From Brachycybe producta (Eukaryota; Arthropoda; Diplopoda; Playtdesmida; Andrognathidae), in contig JAUPFP010000003.1 of the NCBI GenBank assembly GCA_036925085.1, forward strand, positions 4,031,501 through 4,095,500: 64,000 bases of DNA. Direction: 5' to 3'. The notes beneath the pieces were generated by a model, which searched no databases, was not told where the DNA came from, and saw only the letters and a list, made by a program, of their open reading frames with translations. This document shows positions 56,501 to 64,000 of the stretch, one piece after another. Position 1 is the stretch's first letter, and the number at the start of each line of letters is the position of its first letter. The translations under genes were made by a program, and so were the position numbers.

Positions 56501-59365
56501 AAAGGTTTGCGTCTTTCCATAGAAAACACATTGCGACGACAGCTCAGCGACCTTCGGCTTCATTTTGTCGTTAAAAAATCTTTCAAGAGTCGCCTGTGTC
56601 GCAAAAGGTTTGCGTCTTTCCATAGAAAACACATTGCGGCGACAGCTCAGCGACCTTCGACTTCATTTTGTCGTTGAAAAATCTTTCAAAGGTCGCCTGT
56701 GTCGCAATAGGTTGGCGTCTTTCCATAGAAAACACATTGCGACGACAGCTCAGCGACCTTCGACTTCATTTTGTCGTTGAAAAGTCTTTCAAAAGTCGTC
56801 TTGTGTGCCACGGCTCTAAAATATATATAAACAAATAAACATCTTCTTGTAAAATTCGTCATTTACTTTTCTAGTTACGAAGAGATTTTCATTTTAATGT
56901 TTCTTCTGAAAAGCAGAATAATTTGGAATTTTATTTCAGTATTTCAGTCGACAGTTACAAGTCTTACATGTTTTACGTTCTCATTTAGCAATCGGTCTAG
57001 TTTGTTTCGGAACGCGGCTCGAATGTTTCAACTGTAATTCGGATAACGAAATCAACAGGAACGTTACGGAGATGTTGGATTCGATGGGACGTACTCTTTT
57101 GGAGTTTCCCTTATGGAGAATCATTCCGACTCGGACTTACAGAAAATTAGTCGAGACACAAATAAATCTTGAACAGTAAATCAAACAAAAGTCACCATTT
57201 TTTTGGTTCATTTTTAAGCTGATTTTAAATTGTTAAACGATCTTCAAACTATATCGTTATTTTGTCTTTCGTGACCAAAATCACGACAAACTTGAAAGTG
57301 TTTTAGAAACTAGAAGGATACCGGGTGTTTGATATCTTTCAAAATAAACTTTTATGCTATTTTTGAAAATAACCCAATTGAAGCAGATGGTAATTTCTTT
57401 TAATTTATGGTTCTGAAACGTTTATTTTGAGCTATAATTGGAGCTATAATTCTAGTTTATAAAACACTTTCTTGTTAATCTTGCACAACACTACATCGGA
57501 TTGGAACGGAAAGAATCGTAATATTTTGATAAATGCTTATTATCAAAATATTCCGTTTCGTTCCGATCCAATGCGGTTTACTAGTGCTGTCAGCTTTACT
57601 GTTGATTTTGCTTTCCCCGAAAGACAAAAAAAATCAGAGAGTTCGAAAATCAGCTGTTCGTAAAATATCTGAAACTGTTTTTTTTTTTTTTTAATTTATT
57701 TTCAAGAATGACTTCGAGGTTGTTAGAAGAAGCACGGAAACGATTTCGGCTCGATCCTTCGCAGACGAATCAGAGTCCGTTCTTGAACTCTCTTCTTAAG
57801 CTTGATTCTCTGGACGAACGTGATTTAAATCTGGTTGTGATGGAAATCTTTCAAGCCGGAATCGATGCCGTATTTACAATATTAATAATGGAAGTTTTAG
57901 AATTTTCGACAATAGTAATTAATCTCCAATCTTTAACGTTTTATTTAGACGGCTTCTGCCATTGCGATGACTCTTTATCATCTCGGACGTAACGTAGAAG
58001 TTCGACGTAAAGTATTTTCCGAAATCGATAGCATCTTGCCGAGAAATGTACCTCTGACTACGAATTTACTTCACGAATTTAAGTTTTTACGAGCTTGCAT
58101 CAAAGAAACATTTAGGTGCTCTTCAATTTGCACCTGAAATACATAATAATGGGAGAGATCGAGAATCCCTGTTTACACTCGAAAACCACCTCCATATTGA
58201 TTTCATCTTCTTTGTTTTATTTGTTTTTAGATTGACTCCTCCCGTCGGTGGAACAGCTCGAATTCTTCCAATTTCGTTGGTTCTTTCTGGATACGAACTT
58301 CCGGCGAAAGTAATTTTTGCTAATTTTCAATAGAGTGGAAAAAAAATCGTAAATTTTAACAAATCTTTATTAAAAAAAAAAACTTCCAGACGCTCGTGAT
58401 AGGGAACCATCCGGTGATGTCTCGTAGTGAGGAATTCGTTTCGAAACCGAACGAATACGATCCAACGAGGTGGTTACGAAACGACGGAACAAGTAGATCA
58501 AATGTCCCACCGTTCGTTTCGCTTCCGTTTTCATTTGGAATTCGTACGTGTCCCGGACGACGTTTCGCAGAACAGGAAATAATTTTACTATTGATCAAAG
58601 TGAGTGACATTTGCAGTTTTTTTTTTCCGACAGAGGATATCTTTCGGATATTCTTTCTTTCGATTAGAAGCTTGCTAGCCTCTAAGCTAAGGCTATGGAG
58701 TTAACTTATTATACAGGTTGCATCGTAGACACATTAAGGTGGTTTTGTCTCCTCAAATGGCGCCACTGCAATGACTAATGCTGAGCTCCGTAGACGGTTT
58801 CGTAAAACTTGGACGCAAAAACGTCGAGAAGAATATTACGAAAAAAATTCAAATTGTTTTTCAAACTAGAATGGTAAAAGATTATGTTAAAAGTTTTTGA
58901 TGGCAATATCTTGAAAAATAAACAATTTTATAGTTCAGTTTGAAAATGACCCTTTTTTTTGGAGGTTTTTTTTATTGACATTTCACGAAAAACTATTTTC
59001 GGCCTTTTTTTTCAACCTTGTCATAAAAAGTTTACTTTGAAAGATATCATCATGAAAAAAAAACTTAGCATTATCATTGACTGTTCTAGTTTCTAAAACA
59101 ATGAATTTTTTTTTTCATAATGTTTCTCTTGAAAGACTATAAGCGGCTACTAATCGAAAGTATTTTGAAAGAGATCGAAAGGCACTTTTGCAATGAATTT
59201 AACAAAATTTATTATTTTTCGTTTGATCTCTTGTTCATTTTTTCTCCTCTTCCGTAGTTATTTCAGAAATTTGATTGCATTTATCAGGGATCCGATGTCG
59301 GTATGATTATGAGACTAAATTATATTCCAGATAAAACTCTTGATTTTATTCTTATTGAAAGGTAA
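53598..59365 (+). CDS. Mitochondrial-clan cytochrome P450, 9 exons, complete
   Basis: Exons: 53598-53745, 55061-55292, 55367-55554, 56989-57175, 57707-57869, 57949-58115, 58231-58309, 58390-58599, 59258-59365. Phases agree and give 493 residues. A TAA three codons before the ATG fixes the start; the second codon is also ATG. The N-terminus (HRILLFRKMFNINRGNG) is basic and has no ER anchor, as in mitochondrial P450s fed by adrenodoxin. Motifs in order: VPGPKPLPLIGNL; NGENWAYVRSLVN; the I-helix AGIDAT at 302-307; E359-T-F-R362 (ExxR); PTRW (413-416); and the haem loop F435-S-F-G-I-R440-T-C442-P-G, followed by RRFAEQE. The C-terminus MRLNYIPDKTLDFILIER is typical of the clan. The substrate is unknown; family members make or clear steroids, vitamin D-like sterols or xenobiotics. 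I cannot assign a CYP number. Introns 1 and 3 hold tandem arrays; AATAAA follows the stop. Confidence 0.95.
53746..54545 (+). repeat. Tandem array of about 159 bp carrying copies of the exon 1 splice donor
   Basis: Five units containing CTACTGCGCATGTGCAGAAT and AATGCACATGCGCAGTTGAG. Each next unit starts TTTGGTAAGAAAAGG, the same sequence as the exon 1 donor (CCCTTTG|GTAAGAAAAGG). The real donor GT is at 53746. Copies of it lie at 53914, 54073, 54232 and 54391, with a spacing of exactly 159 bp after the first. Confidence 0.92.
54655..54858. repeat. GGCTCGGATTTTTATGC-family MITE, left end decayed (P450 intron 1)
   Basis: The right arm GCCACAGATTGAGAAACGTT and GCATAAAAATCTGAGCCCTA is intact, and the central AGAGGCTA...TAGCCTCTAACC hairpin is present. 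Flanking AGTAACTGTAACTGAAGTTA occurs on both sides (54.66 and 54.92 kb). Confidence 0.7.
55660..56815. repeat. 103-bp minisatellite (P450 intron 3)
   Basis: About nine full units with GTCGCCTGTGTCGCAAAAGG, TTGGCGTCTTTCCATAGAAA and CAGCTCAGCGACCTTCGACT, 90-97% alike by eye. It is preceded by an inverted part-unit at about 55.66-55.71 kb. Because 103 = 1 mod 3, open frames of about 71 codons recur every unit and are not genes. Confidence 0.95.
57290..57475. repeat. CTAGAAGGG fold-back element (P450 intron 4)
   Basis: Decayed copy: GAAAGTGTTTTAGAAACTAG, ATCTTTCAAAATAAACTTTT, then TTTATTTTGAGCTATAATTG. Next to it (57.49-57.58 kb) is a short palindrome around GGATTGGAACGGAA/TTCCGTTTCGTTCCGATCCA. 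Confidence 0.65.
58733..59135. repeat. TTAAGGTGGCTG-family element, truncated (P450 intron 8)
   Basis: Begins ATTAAGGTGGTTTTGTCTCC, carries GGCGCCACTGCAATGACTAA and the AAAGTTTACTTTGAAAGATA core, but lacks the final right arm. It accounts for most of the intron before the last coding exon. Confidence 0.7.
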
Positions 59366-59367
59366 AT

Positions 59368-59373
59368 AATAAA
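59368..59373 (+). terminator. Candidate poly(A) signal of the P450 gene
   Basis: AATAAA begins 3 nt after the stop codon (TAA, 59363-59365). Further AATAAA hexamers follow at about 59.40-59.42 kb, so the true site may be the later one. Confidence 0.45.
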
Positions 59374-59534
59374 CAATACATTTTATAATTGACAATAATA
59401 AACAAATGTTAAAATAATAAAGAAAAATTACAAAAAAAAAGACAAATCTGCTGCACCGATTTTTAAATTTCAGGTGGTTTTAAATTGTAAAAACGTCTCT
59501 CGAACTGTTGACTTATTCTGTCTTTCAGGTGCTG

Positions 59535-60290
59535 AATGAAGGAGCAACTTTGAATGTGTTTTAGAAACTAGAAAAGGTAACGCAATCACTTAAGAGGATA
59601 TTTTCATCTTTCAAAATAAGCTTTTTTTATATCAGTTAGAAAATTATCTAATTGTAATTATACATTTTTTTTACAATTTCTCTTAATAAAAAGTTTATTT
59701 CGAAAGATTAAATGTTACCCTTTCTAGTTTCTAAAACTCTTTTCTAGTTTCTCTAAATTTAGGTTCCTCGTAAAGCAGAATAATCAAAAGTTTATTTTTT
59801 AAATTTATTATCGTTTAAAATAAACCTTTCCTAAGGTTTATTTTGAAAGATAAAACAACATGAAAATGCCATTAATTTATTATCGAGTGATAAAAAGTAA
59901 CCATTCTAGTTTTTTAAACTCTTTTCAAAAGTTTATCTTAATTTTGTTCCTTGAAAGACAGCTAAATAATCAGATTTTGAAGATTTCTATGGCCGTTAAA
60001 GGTGACCTTTATGTCTTAGCCTTTAAGGGTCACTGTACTCAATGTTGTTGCTATGATTGATTAAACAGCTGTTTAATCAATCGACGTGTCTAGGGCCCAG
60101 GCAAGTGTGCCCAGCACTAAGATTTTATTGACCCCACCCTTTTATGAGCGTCAGACCAAATATCAACCAATTAAAAATTGAAAAGGGCGGGGCATGTCAT
60201 ATCAGACCAAGTAACAAACCAATTAGAAGTTGAACACGCTCATAAAAGGGCCGGGCCAATAAAATATTAGTGCTGGGCACACTTGCCTGT
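59535..60290. repeat. CTAGAAGGG fold-back and a GCCCAGCACTA MITE
   Basis: The fold-back is at about 59535-59740. The MITE at 60098-60290 starts CAGGCAAGTGTGCCCAGCAC and ends with the complement; its interior is GCGTCAGACCAAATATCAAC. A palindrome TTAAACAGCTGTTTAATCAA precedes it. Confidence 0.8.
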
Positions 60291-60998
60291 GTCTGGGGGC
60301 ATGTCTTTCCATAGTAATCGGCCGGCGTAGTTTTTGGGCTGAAAAGCGGCTCAAATCAATGGCGAAAAAAATGTTTTCGTCGTCTTAAAAAGGACGATGA
60401 AAATCTTAGTAAAGAATCTACTTTTGTTAGAAACTAGAAGAGTAAATTAAAGTAATGACAACAAGGGAACTACATTAGCAAGCAAGAAGTAGAAGTAATA
60501 ATCCGTCACATAATTGAAGCGTGAGAAGTGTACAAATATGGCGTTTACCCGGTAAAATCAACTCCGGTGGTGGGGAGCACCATGTTAAGTCACCCTTATT
60601 GTTTACTTATAAATCGTTGTTGTTCAATTTTTCAACTAAGGACGATAAGCTTAATAACGTAACATAAAATGACATTACGTCACGTTCATGATGACTTTTT
60701 TTCTATCGACAGTCATTTTCGCTCATTTCTAGGCCCTAAATTTCCCGCAAAACGACCTTTATTCTGGTTTTTATTTACCTTTATTGATCTCTATACTAAA
60801 TACTATTGCCTCGATTGATTAAATTTCATTTAAGTATTGTTATTCCATCGGAATTGGCCGTAAATGTTGAGATTGTTGACTGAAAATCCAATAAAAAATG
60901 TAGTTTTTTATCGACTAAAAAGGGCGATAAAAGTTGCATTAAATAAAGAAAATCAAAGTTTATTAGAAACTAGAAGAGTAAATTAAAACAACAAAAGT
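60291..60998. other. Gene-free stretch
   Basis: Two loosely similar blocks (about 60.35-60.46 and 60.89-60.99 kb) share AAAAGGRCGATRAAA and TTAGAAACTAGAAGAGTAAA. No gene seen. Confidence 0.5.
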
Positions 60999-61883
60999 GA
61001 AAAAAATTAAAAGAAATACAAGATTTCGAACTTATGTTAGCCAACGCGCATTGAAAAAAATGTCATGCCGCGAGCGTCTGCTATTCCAGTGGCCTGGAAA
61101 GATTTTCGCGTGCTTTTGACGCGTGCACATCTGGCAGAATCGCGCATTTTGAATGTGGTGATTTCGCTTCATGCTGCACCCGAGGTAGTGCGTGCAGCAT
61201 GAATAAAAAGACAGGCGGTACAAAACTACCTTGAGTGTCTTACTGTATCTAATGAAAATAGGGGGGTTTGGTACATTAGGAGGGACGACGCGTCTGAAAT
61301 CCTGGCGGTCACTGAGGCACCTAAAACACGGCCACGGACTCCAACAAAACTCGTCAAATATAGCCTCCAACAACCTATCATGTGGTAGTTACATAGCCTT
61401 CTATTACATTCTTATATAATAGAGGGCTATGTAAATGGGTAAATAGTAAACATGAAAAAATTAAAAGAAACTGATATTAGATAACGCGAGTTTAAAAAAA
61501 AAATGTCATGCCGCGAGCGTCTGCTATTCCAGTGGCCTGGAATAATTTTCGCGTGCTTTTGACGTGTGTACACCTGTCAGAATCGCGCATTTTAAATGTG
61601 GCGATTGCGCTTCATGCTGCACCTGAGGTAGTGCGTGCAGCATGAATAAAAAGACAGGCGGTACAAAACCTACCGTGAGTGTCTTACTTTATCTAATGAA
61701 AATAGGGGGGCTTGGTACATTAGGAGGGACGACGCGTCTGAAATCCTGGCGGTCACTGAGGCATCTGAAACACGGTCATGGACTCCAACCAAACTCGGCA
61801 AATATTGTCTCCAACAACGTATCATGTGGTAGTTACATAGCCTTCTATTACATTCTTCTATAATAGAAGGCTATGTGAATGGG
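60999..61883. repeat. Direct duplication of about 440 bp, GC-richer
   Basis: Copies at about 60999-61440 and 61452-61883 share TCATGCCGCGAGCGTCTGCT, GGAGGGACGACGCGTCTGAA and long near-identical stretches. Each copy ends in a hairpin (ACATAGCCTTCTATTA and TAATAGARGGCTATGT). A 46-codon ATG frame (61062 onward, and its equivalent near 61507) is open in both copies, but nearly all differences change residues, so coding is doubtful. I do not recognise the sequence. Confidence 0.7.
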
Positions 61884-62337
61884 ACATACTTTATAGACAT
61901 AATATCGATTTTTCACGTTGTCCGGGACATCTATTTGTATGATGGGCTTTTAATTAATAAACACGATTTCTTGTTCACAGGTATTCAATGGGAGAACGTA
62001 TCGTGGTTGTCAGTTGAGGCGCCGAATCCTAACTCGTGCCATATGCTATTAAATTGTCAATTAACTACACCGGTAGAACTACGTACAGCCATAGCCACCT
62101 ATATACAATTGGTGTATAGGGTAGATTGGTATAGGTGGCTTATGGATGTACGTAGACTTAGTGGTTGGTAGCATGATAGCATGGCCGGTTGGGTGGGGGG
62201 CTTCTCGAACGAAGAAGGTATTGTGGCGACCAATGAACCAAAAGGAATGTGGGGATAGGCTGATTCCGAGATCAGAAGAATGTCGGGATTTGTTCCTCCA
62301 TGTGTTTTGCGTTGTGGGGTGGGGACGAACTCTTTAA
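61875..62337 (+). other. Possible unrecognised exon(s)
   Basis: After a good acceptor-like TTCTTGTTCACAG (ends about 61980), an open frame reads GIQWENVSWLSVEAPNPNS, LLNCQLTTPVELRTA and YRVDWYRWLMDVRRLSGW to a stop at 62169-62171. An overlapping frame runs on to about 62337. Composition is richer in GC than the surroundings. I cannot match it to a family. It could be exonic, part of the adjoining duplicated unit, or chance. Confidence 0.25.
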
Positions 62338-62487
62338 ATTAAAGAGTCGTTCTACACCAAGAGTGCCTTCGATTGCCGCAACTGCAACAAGCAAGCACCT
62401 GGATTGGTTTTTTTTTTTTTTTTTCTAGAAAAAAACCATCAACGGTTACAACAATCTCTTTCCTAATTACTGCGTAGTGTCCGAAAA

Positions 62488-62660
62488 GCCGCAATAAGCC
62501 TGCATCCGAATTGGAATCCATTTCGACTAACATGTTGCAGCCATAAGACTTAATACCAGATTACGACACGTGGAAGTGTTCGAAATGGTAACGCAATAAG
62601 CCTGCATCCGATTGGAATCCATTTCGACTAACATGTTGTAGCCATAAGTCGAAACTACAT
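62488..62660. repeat. Short direct repeat of about 60 bp
   Basis: GCAATAAGCCTGCATCCGA, ATTGGAATCCATTTCGACTA and ACATGTTG occur at about 62.49 and again at about 62.59 kb. A 20-base poly-T run lies at 62408-62427. No gene is supported in 62.34-62.85 kb. Confidence 0.75.
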
Positions 62661-62855
62661 TGACACTGCAAAATGTAATTAATGTATGCGAGCTGCGCGA
62701 CTGAGGGAACAACATCTCGGAGAGCTGGAGAGCTTCCAAATATTTTCAATGGTAATTATCTTATTGTTTCATATTAAATTTAATGAGTGACAACAACGTG
62801 AAAAATCGTTAATTTAATCAGTGTATTGAATTGATCTCATTTAAATGAGATTAAA

Positions 62856-63222
62856 AAAAGGGGTGAAAATAAATTTTGACCGATTTTCAAACGAAAATTG
62901 ATCGAAATTTATTTTCACCCCTTTTTTTTATCAAAAATTTTATTTTGACAAATTTTGATTCAGAATTAAAAGTTAAACTGATAATTAAGGTAGAAAAACG
63001 GGGTGAAAATAAATTTTGACCGATTTTCAAACGAAAATTGATCGAAATTTATTTTCACCCCTTTTTTTTATCAAAAATTTTATTTTGACAAATTTTGATT
63101 CAGAATTAAAAGTTAAACTGATAATTAAGGTAGAAAAACGGGGTGAAAATAAATTTTTGACCGATTTTCAAACGAAAATTGATCGAAATTTATTTTCACC
63201 CTTTTTTTTATCAAAAATTTTA
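62856..63222. repeat. Tandem repeat of about 140 bp, each unit with a hairpin
   Basis: Three copies (units starting near 62860, 63000 and 63141). Each has GGGGTGAAAATAAATTTTGA paired with AAATTTATTTTCACCCC about 40 bp later, then a shared tail AATTAAAAGTTAAACTGATA. Confidence 0.9.
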
Positions 63223-63227
63223 TTTGG

Positions 63228-63411
63228 AGGGCAGTTAAAAATAGGTCAAAACTTCAGTTGGCTCCGCCCTTGTTATGACGAGTTATGAAGTCGGACGTTG
63301 AAAAGGGCGGAGCATGTGACGTCAGACTTCATAAAAAGATAATTAGAAGTTGCCAGTAGTCATAACAAGGGCGGAGCCAACTCATGTTTTGACCTATTTT
63401 TAACTGCCTGT
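63228..63411. repeat. Fold-back MITE, ACAGGCAATTAG family (diverged copy)
   Basis: GGCAGTTAAAAATAGGTCAA at the left and TTGACCTATTTTTAACTGCC-like at the right (in part), with the family core GGGCGGAGCATGTGACGTCA. It inserted into the last unit of the 140-bp array. Confidence 0.85.
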
Positions 63412-63535
63412 CTCACAGCGCTTTGGCCGCAACTACATAATTTTAAGTTTGGCGCCGTGTGTTGTTTTGTCACATGATCTTTACACGTCATTACTGGGTT
63501 CTAACGGCGGCGGCCGCCGCCATAATATAATCTGA

Positions 63536-63607
63536 AATGGATTTGTTGAAATTAATTTGTGGTGTTGTTGGTGTCAATTTATTTTTCTTTAACGGTATAT
63601 TCCTAAT
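63536..63607 (+). CDS. Possible first coding exon with hydrophobic N-terminus
   Basis: ATG in a good context (TGAAATGG) follows GGCGGCGGCCGCCGCC, the most GC-rich stretch in the window. The frame reads MDLLKLICGVVGVNLFFFNG, then IFLIV before a GTATGA that could be a splice donor (about 63610), and is stopped two codons later otherwise. This resembles a signal peptide or first membrane span. Continuation would be beyond the window or in unseen exons. Evidence is thin. Confidence 0.3.
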
Positions 63608-64000
63608 TGTGGTATGAAAAAGGTAATATAAACGTTTATGTTAACATATTTTTACGTTTAATTTTTAAATTCAGTTATCGGCTAATTTTGTCGGTTGACC
63701 GCTTATAGATTTCGGCGGTGGCTAATTGAATAACTACCGTAGTGATCCTAGTGGTGGTTGTCTGTAATAAGAAGTGTTTCGATCAGCTGTTTATTAGCGG
63801 CACCGTATACATTATTGTATGAATGCGTTTCTAACTACAAAATATATGATACATGACGTCATACTGACTGTAATAACTGTGCAAACGCACATATTAAGAT
63901 TGTATGTAGCTAATGGGACGAATGACTGTGGACGAATAACATCGTTTTTTTGTTGTTTTTCTGTCATTTTAAAGAAATTTTCTGGAAAAACTGAACTTTA

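Noticed and set aside
55587-56780. Recurring 60-118-codon frames on both strands
   Set aside because: Frames of the 103-bp minisatellite in P450 intron 3. They recur unit by unit with no independent support.
61032-61373. 113-codon frame, minus strand
   Set aside because: It is not kept open in the neighbouring duplicate copy and has no recognisable motif.
1-64000. Autonomous transposons, reverse transcriptase, integrase, capsid or envelope genes
   Set aside because: I looked for long frames and family motifs on both strands and saw none. All mobile-looking elements here are short and non-coding.
1-64000. tRNA, rRNA or snRNA genes
   Set aside because: No convincing tRNA box A/box B arrangement or rRNA sequence was seen by eye. 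Many hairpins exist but all belong to repeat families. A covariance-model scan would be needed to exclude small ones.

Overview
This 64 kb window is AT-rich, intron-rich animal DNA. Nothing in it looks prokaryotic or viral. I infer an invertebrate. Four multi-exon host genes can be rebuilt exon by exon with matching splice phases. A fifth gene may begin near the right edge. The phylum cannot be fixed from this window. A mitochondrial-clan P450, an arginine/lysine-processed amidated peptide precursor and degenerate TTAGG-like repeats would suit an arthropod or other protostome, but that is only a guess.

Layout. (1) About 0.6-6.7 kb, minus strand: a TMEM117 homologue. Its 3' exon(s) lie off the left edge, and it carries an N-terminal extension of roughly 300 residues. 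(2) 17.6-25.0 kb, minus: a two-exon gene for a secreted precursor of about 203 residues. It has two related amidated peptides sharing the pattern Y-[D/N]-P-x3-W-x-G-L-amide, a family I cannot name. (3) 35.1-51.3 kb, minus: a complete 16-exon EOGT gene (ER-lumenal EGF-domain O-GlcNAc transferase, family GT61), about 521 residues, ending in an HNEL retrieval signal. (4) 53.6-59.4 kb, plus, head-to-head with EOGT: a complete nine-exon mitochondrial-clan cytochrome P450 of 493 residues with all signature motifs. (5) 63.5 kb, plus: a possible first exon with a short hydrophobic N-terminus behind a GC-rich stretch. A roughly 450-bp direct duplication and short reading frames of unknown meaning lie at 61.0-62.3 kb.

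Most of the rest is short non-autonomous repeat DNA with no visible transposase or reverse transcriptase. There are several palindromic (fold-back) MITE families. One has 17 or more copies ending ACAGGCA...TGCCTGT with 8-9 bp target duplications. One ends TTAAGGTGGCTG. One ends GGCTCGGATTTTTATGC. A very common one is bounded by CTAGAAGGGTAGCTCAATCA. A hAT-like family ends in (T)AGGGATGGG. There are also many minisatellites: a 16-bp unit at both 0-0.5 and 33.6 kb, 22-bp with higher-order structure at 16-17.5 kb, 30-bp at 22 kb, about 115-bp at 28 kb, about 159-bp and 103-bp arrays inside P450 introns, and about 140-bp at 63 kb. Elements are nested in one another in several places.

The genes do not form one pathway. 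They are ordinary neighbouring host loci: a membrane protein, a peptide hormone precursor, an ER glycosyltransferase and a mitochondrial oxidase. The most interesting item is the peptide precursor. Next is the repeat-driven multiplication of a splice-donor sequence inside P450 intron 1.
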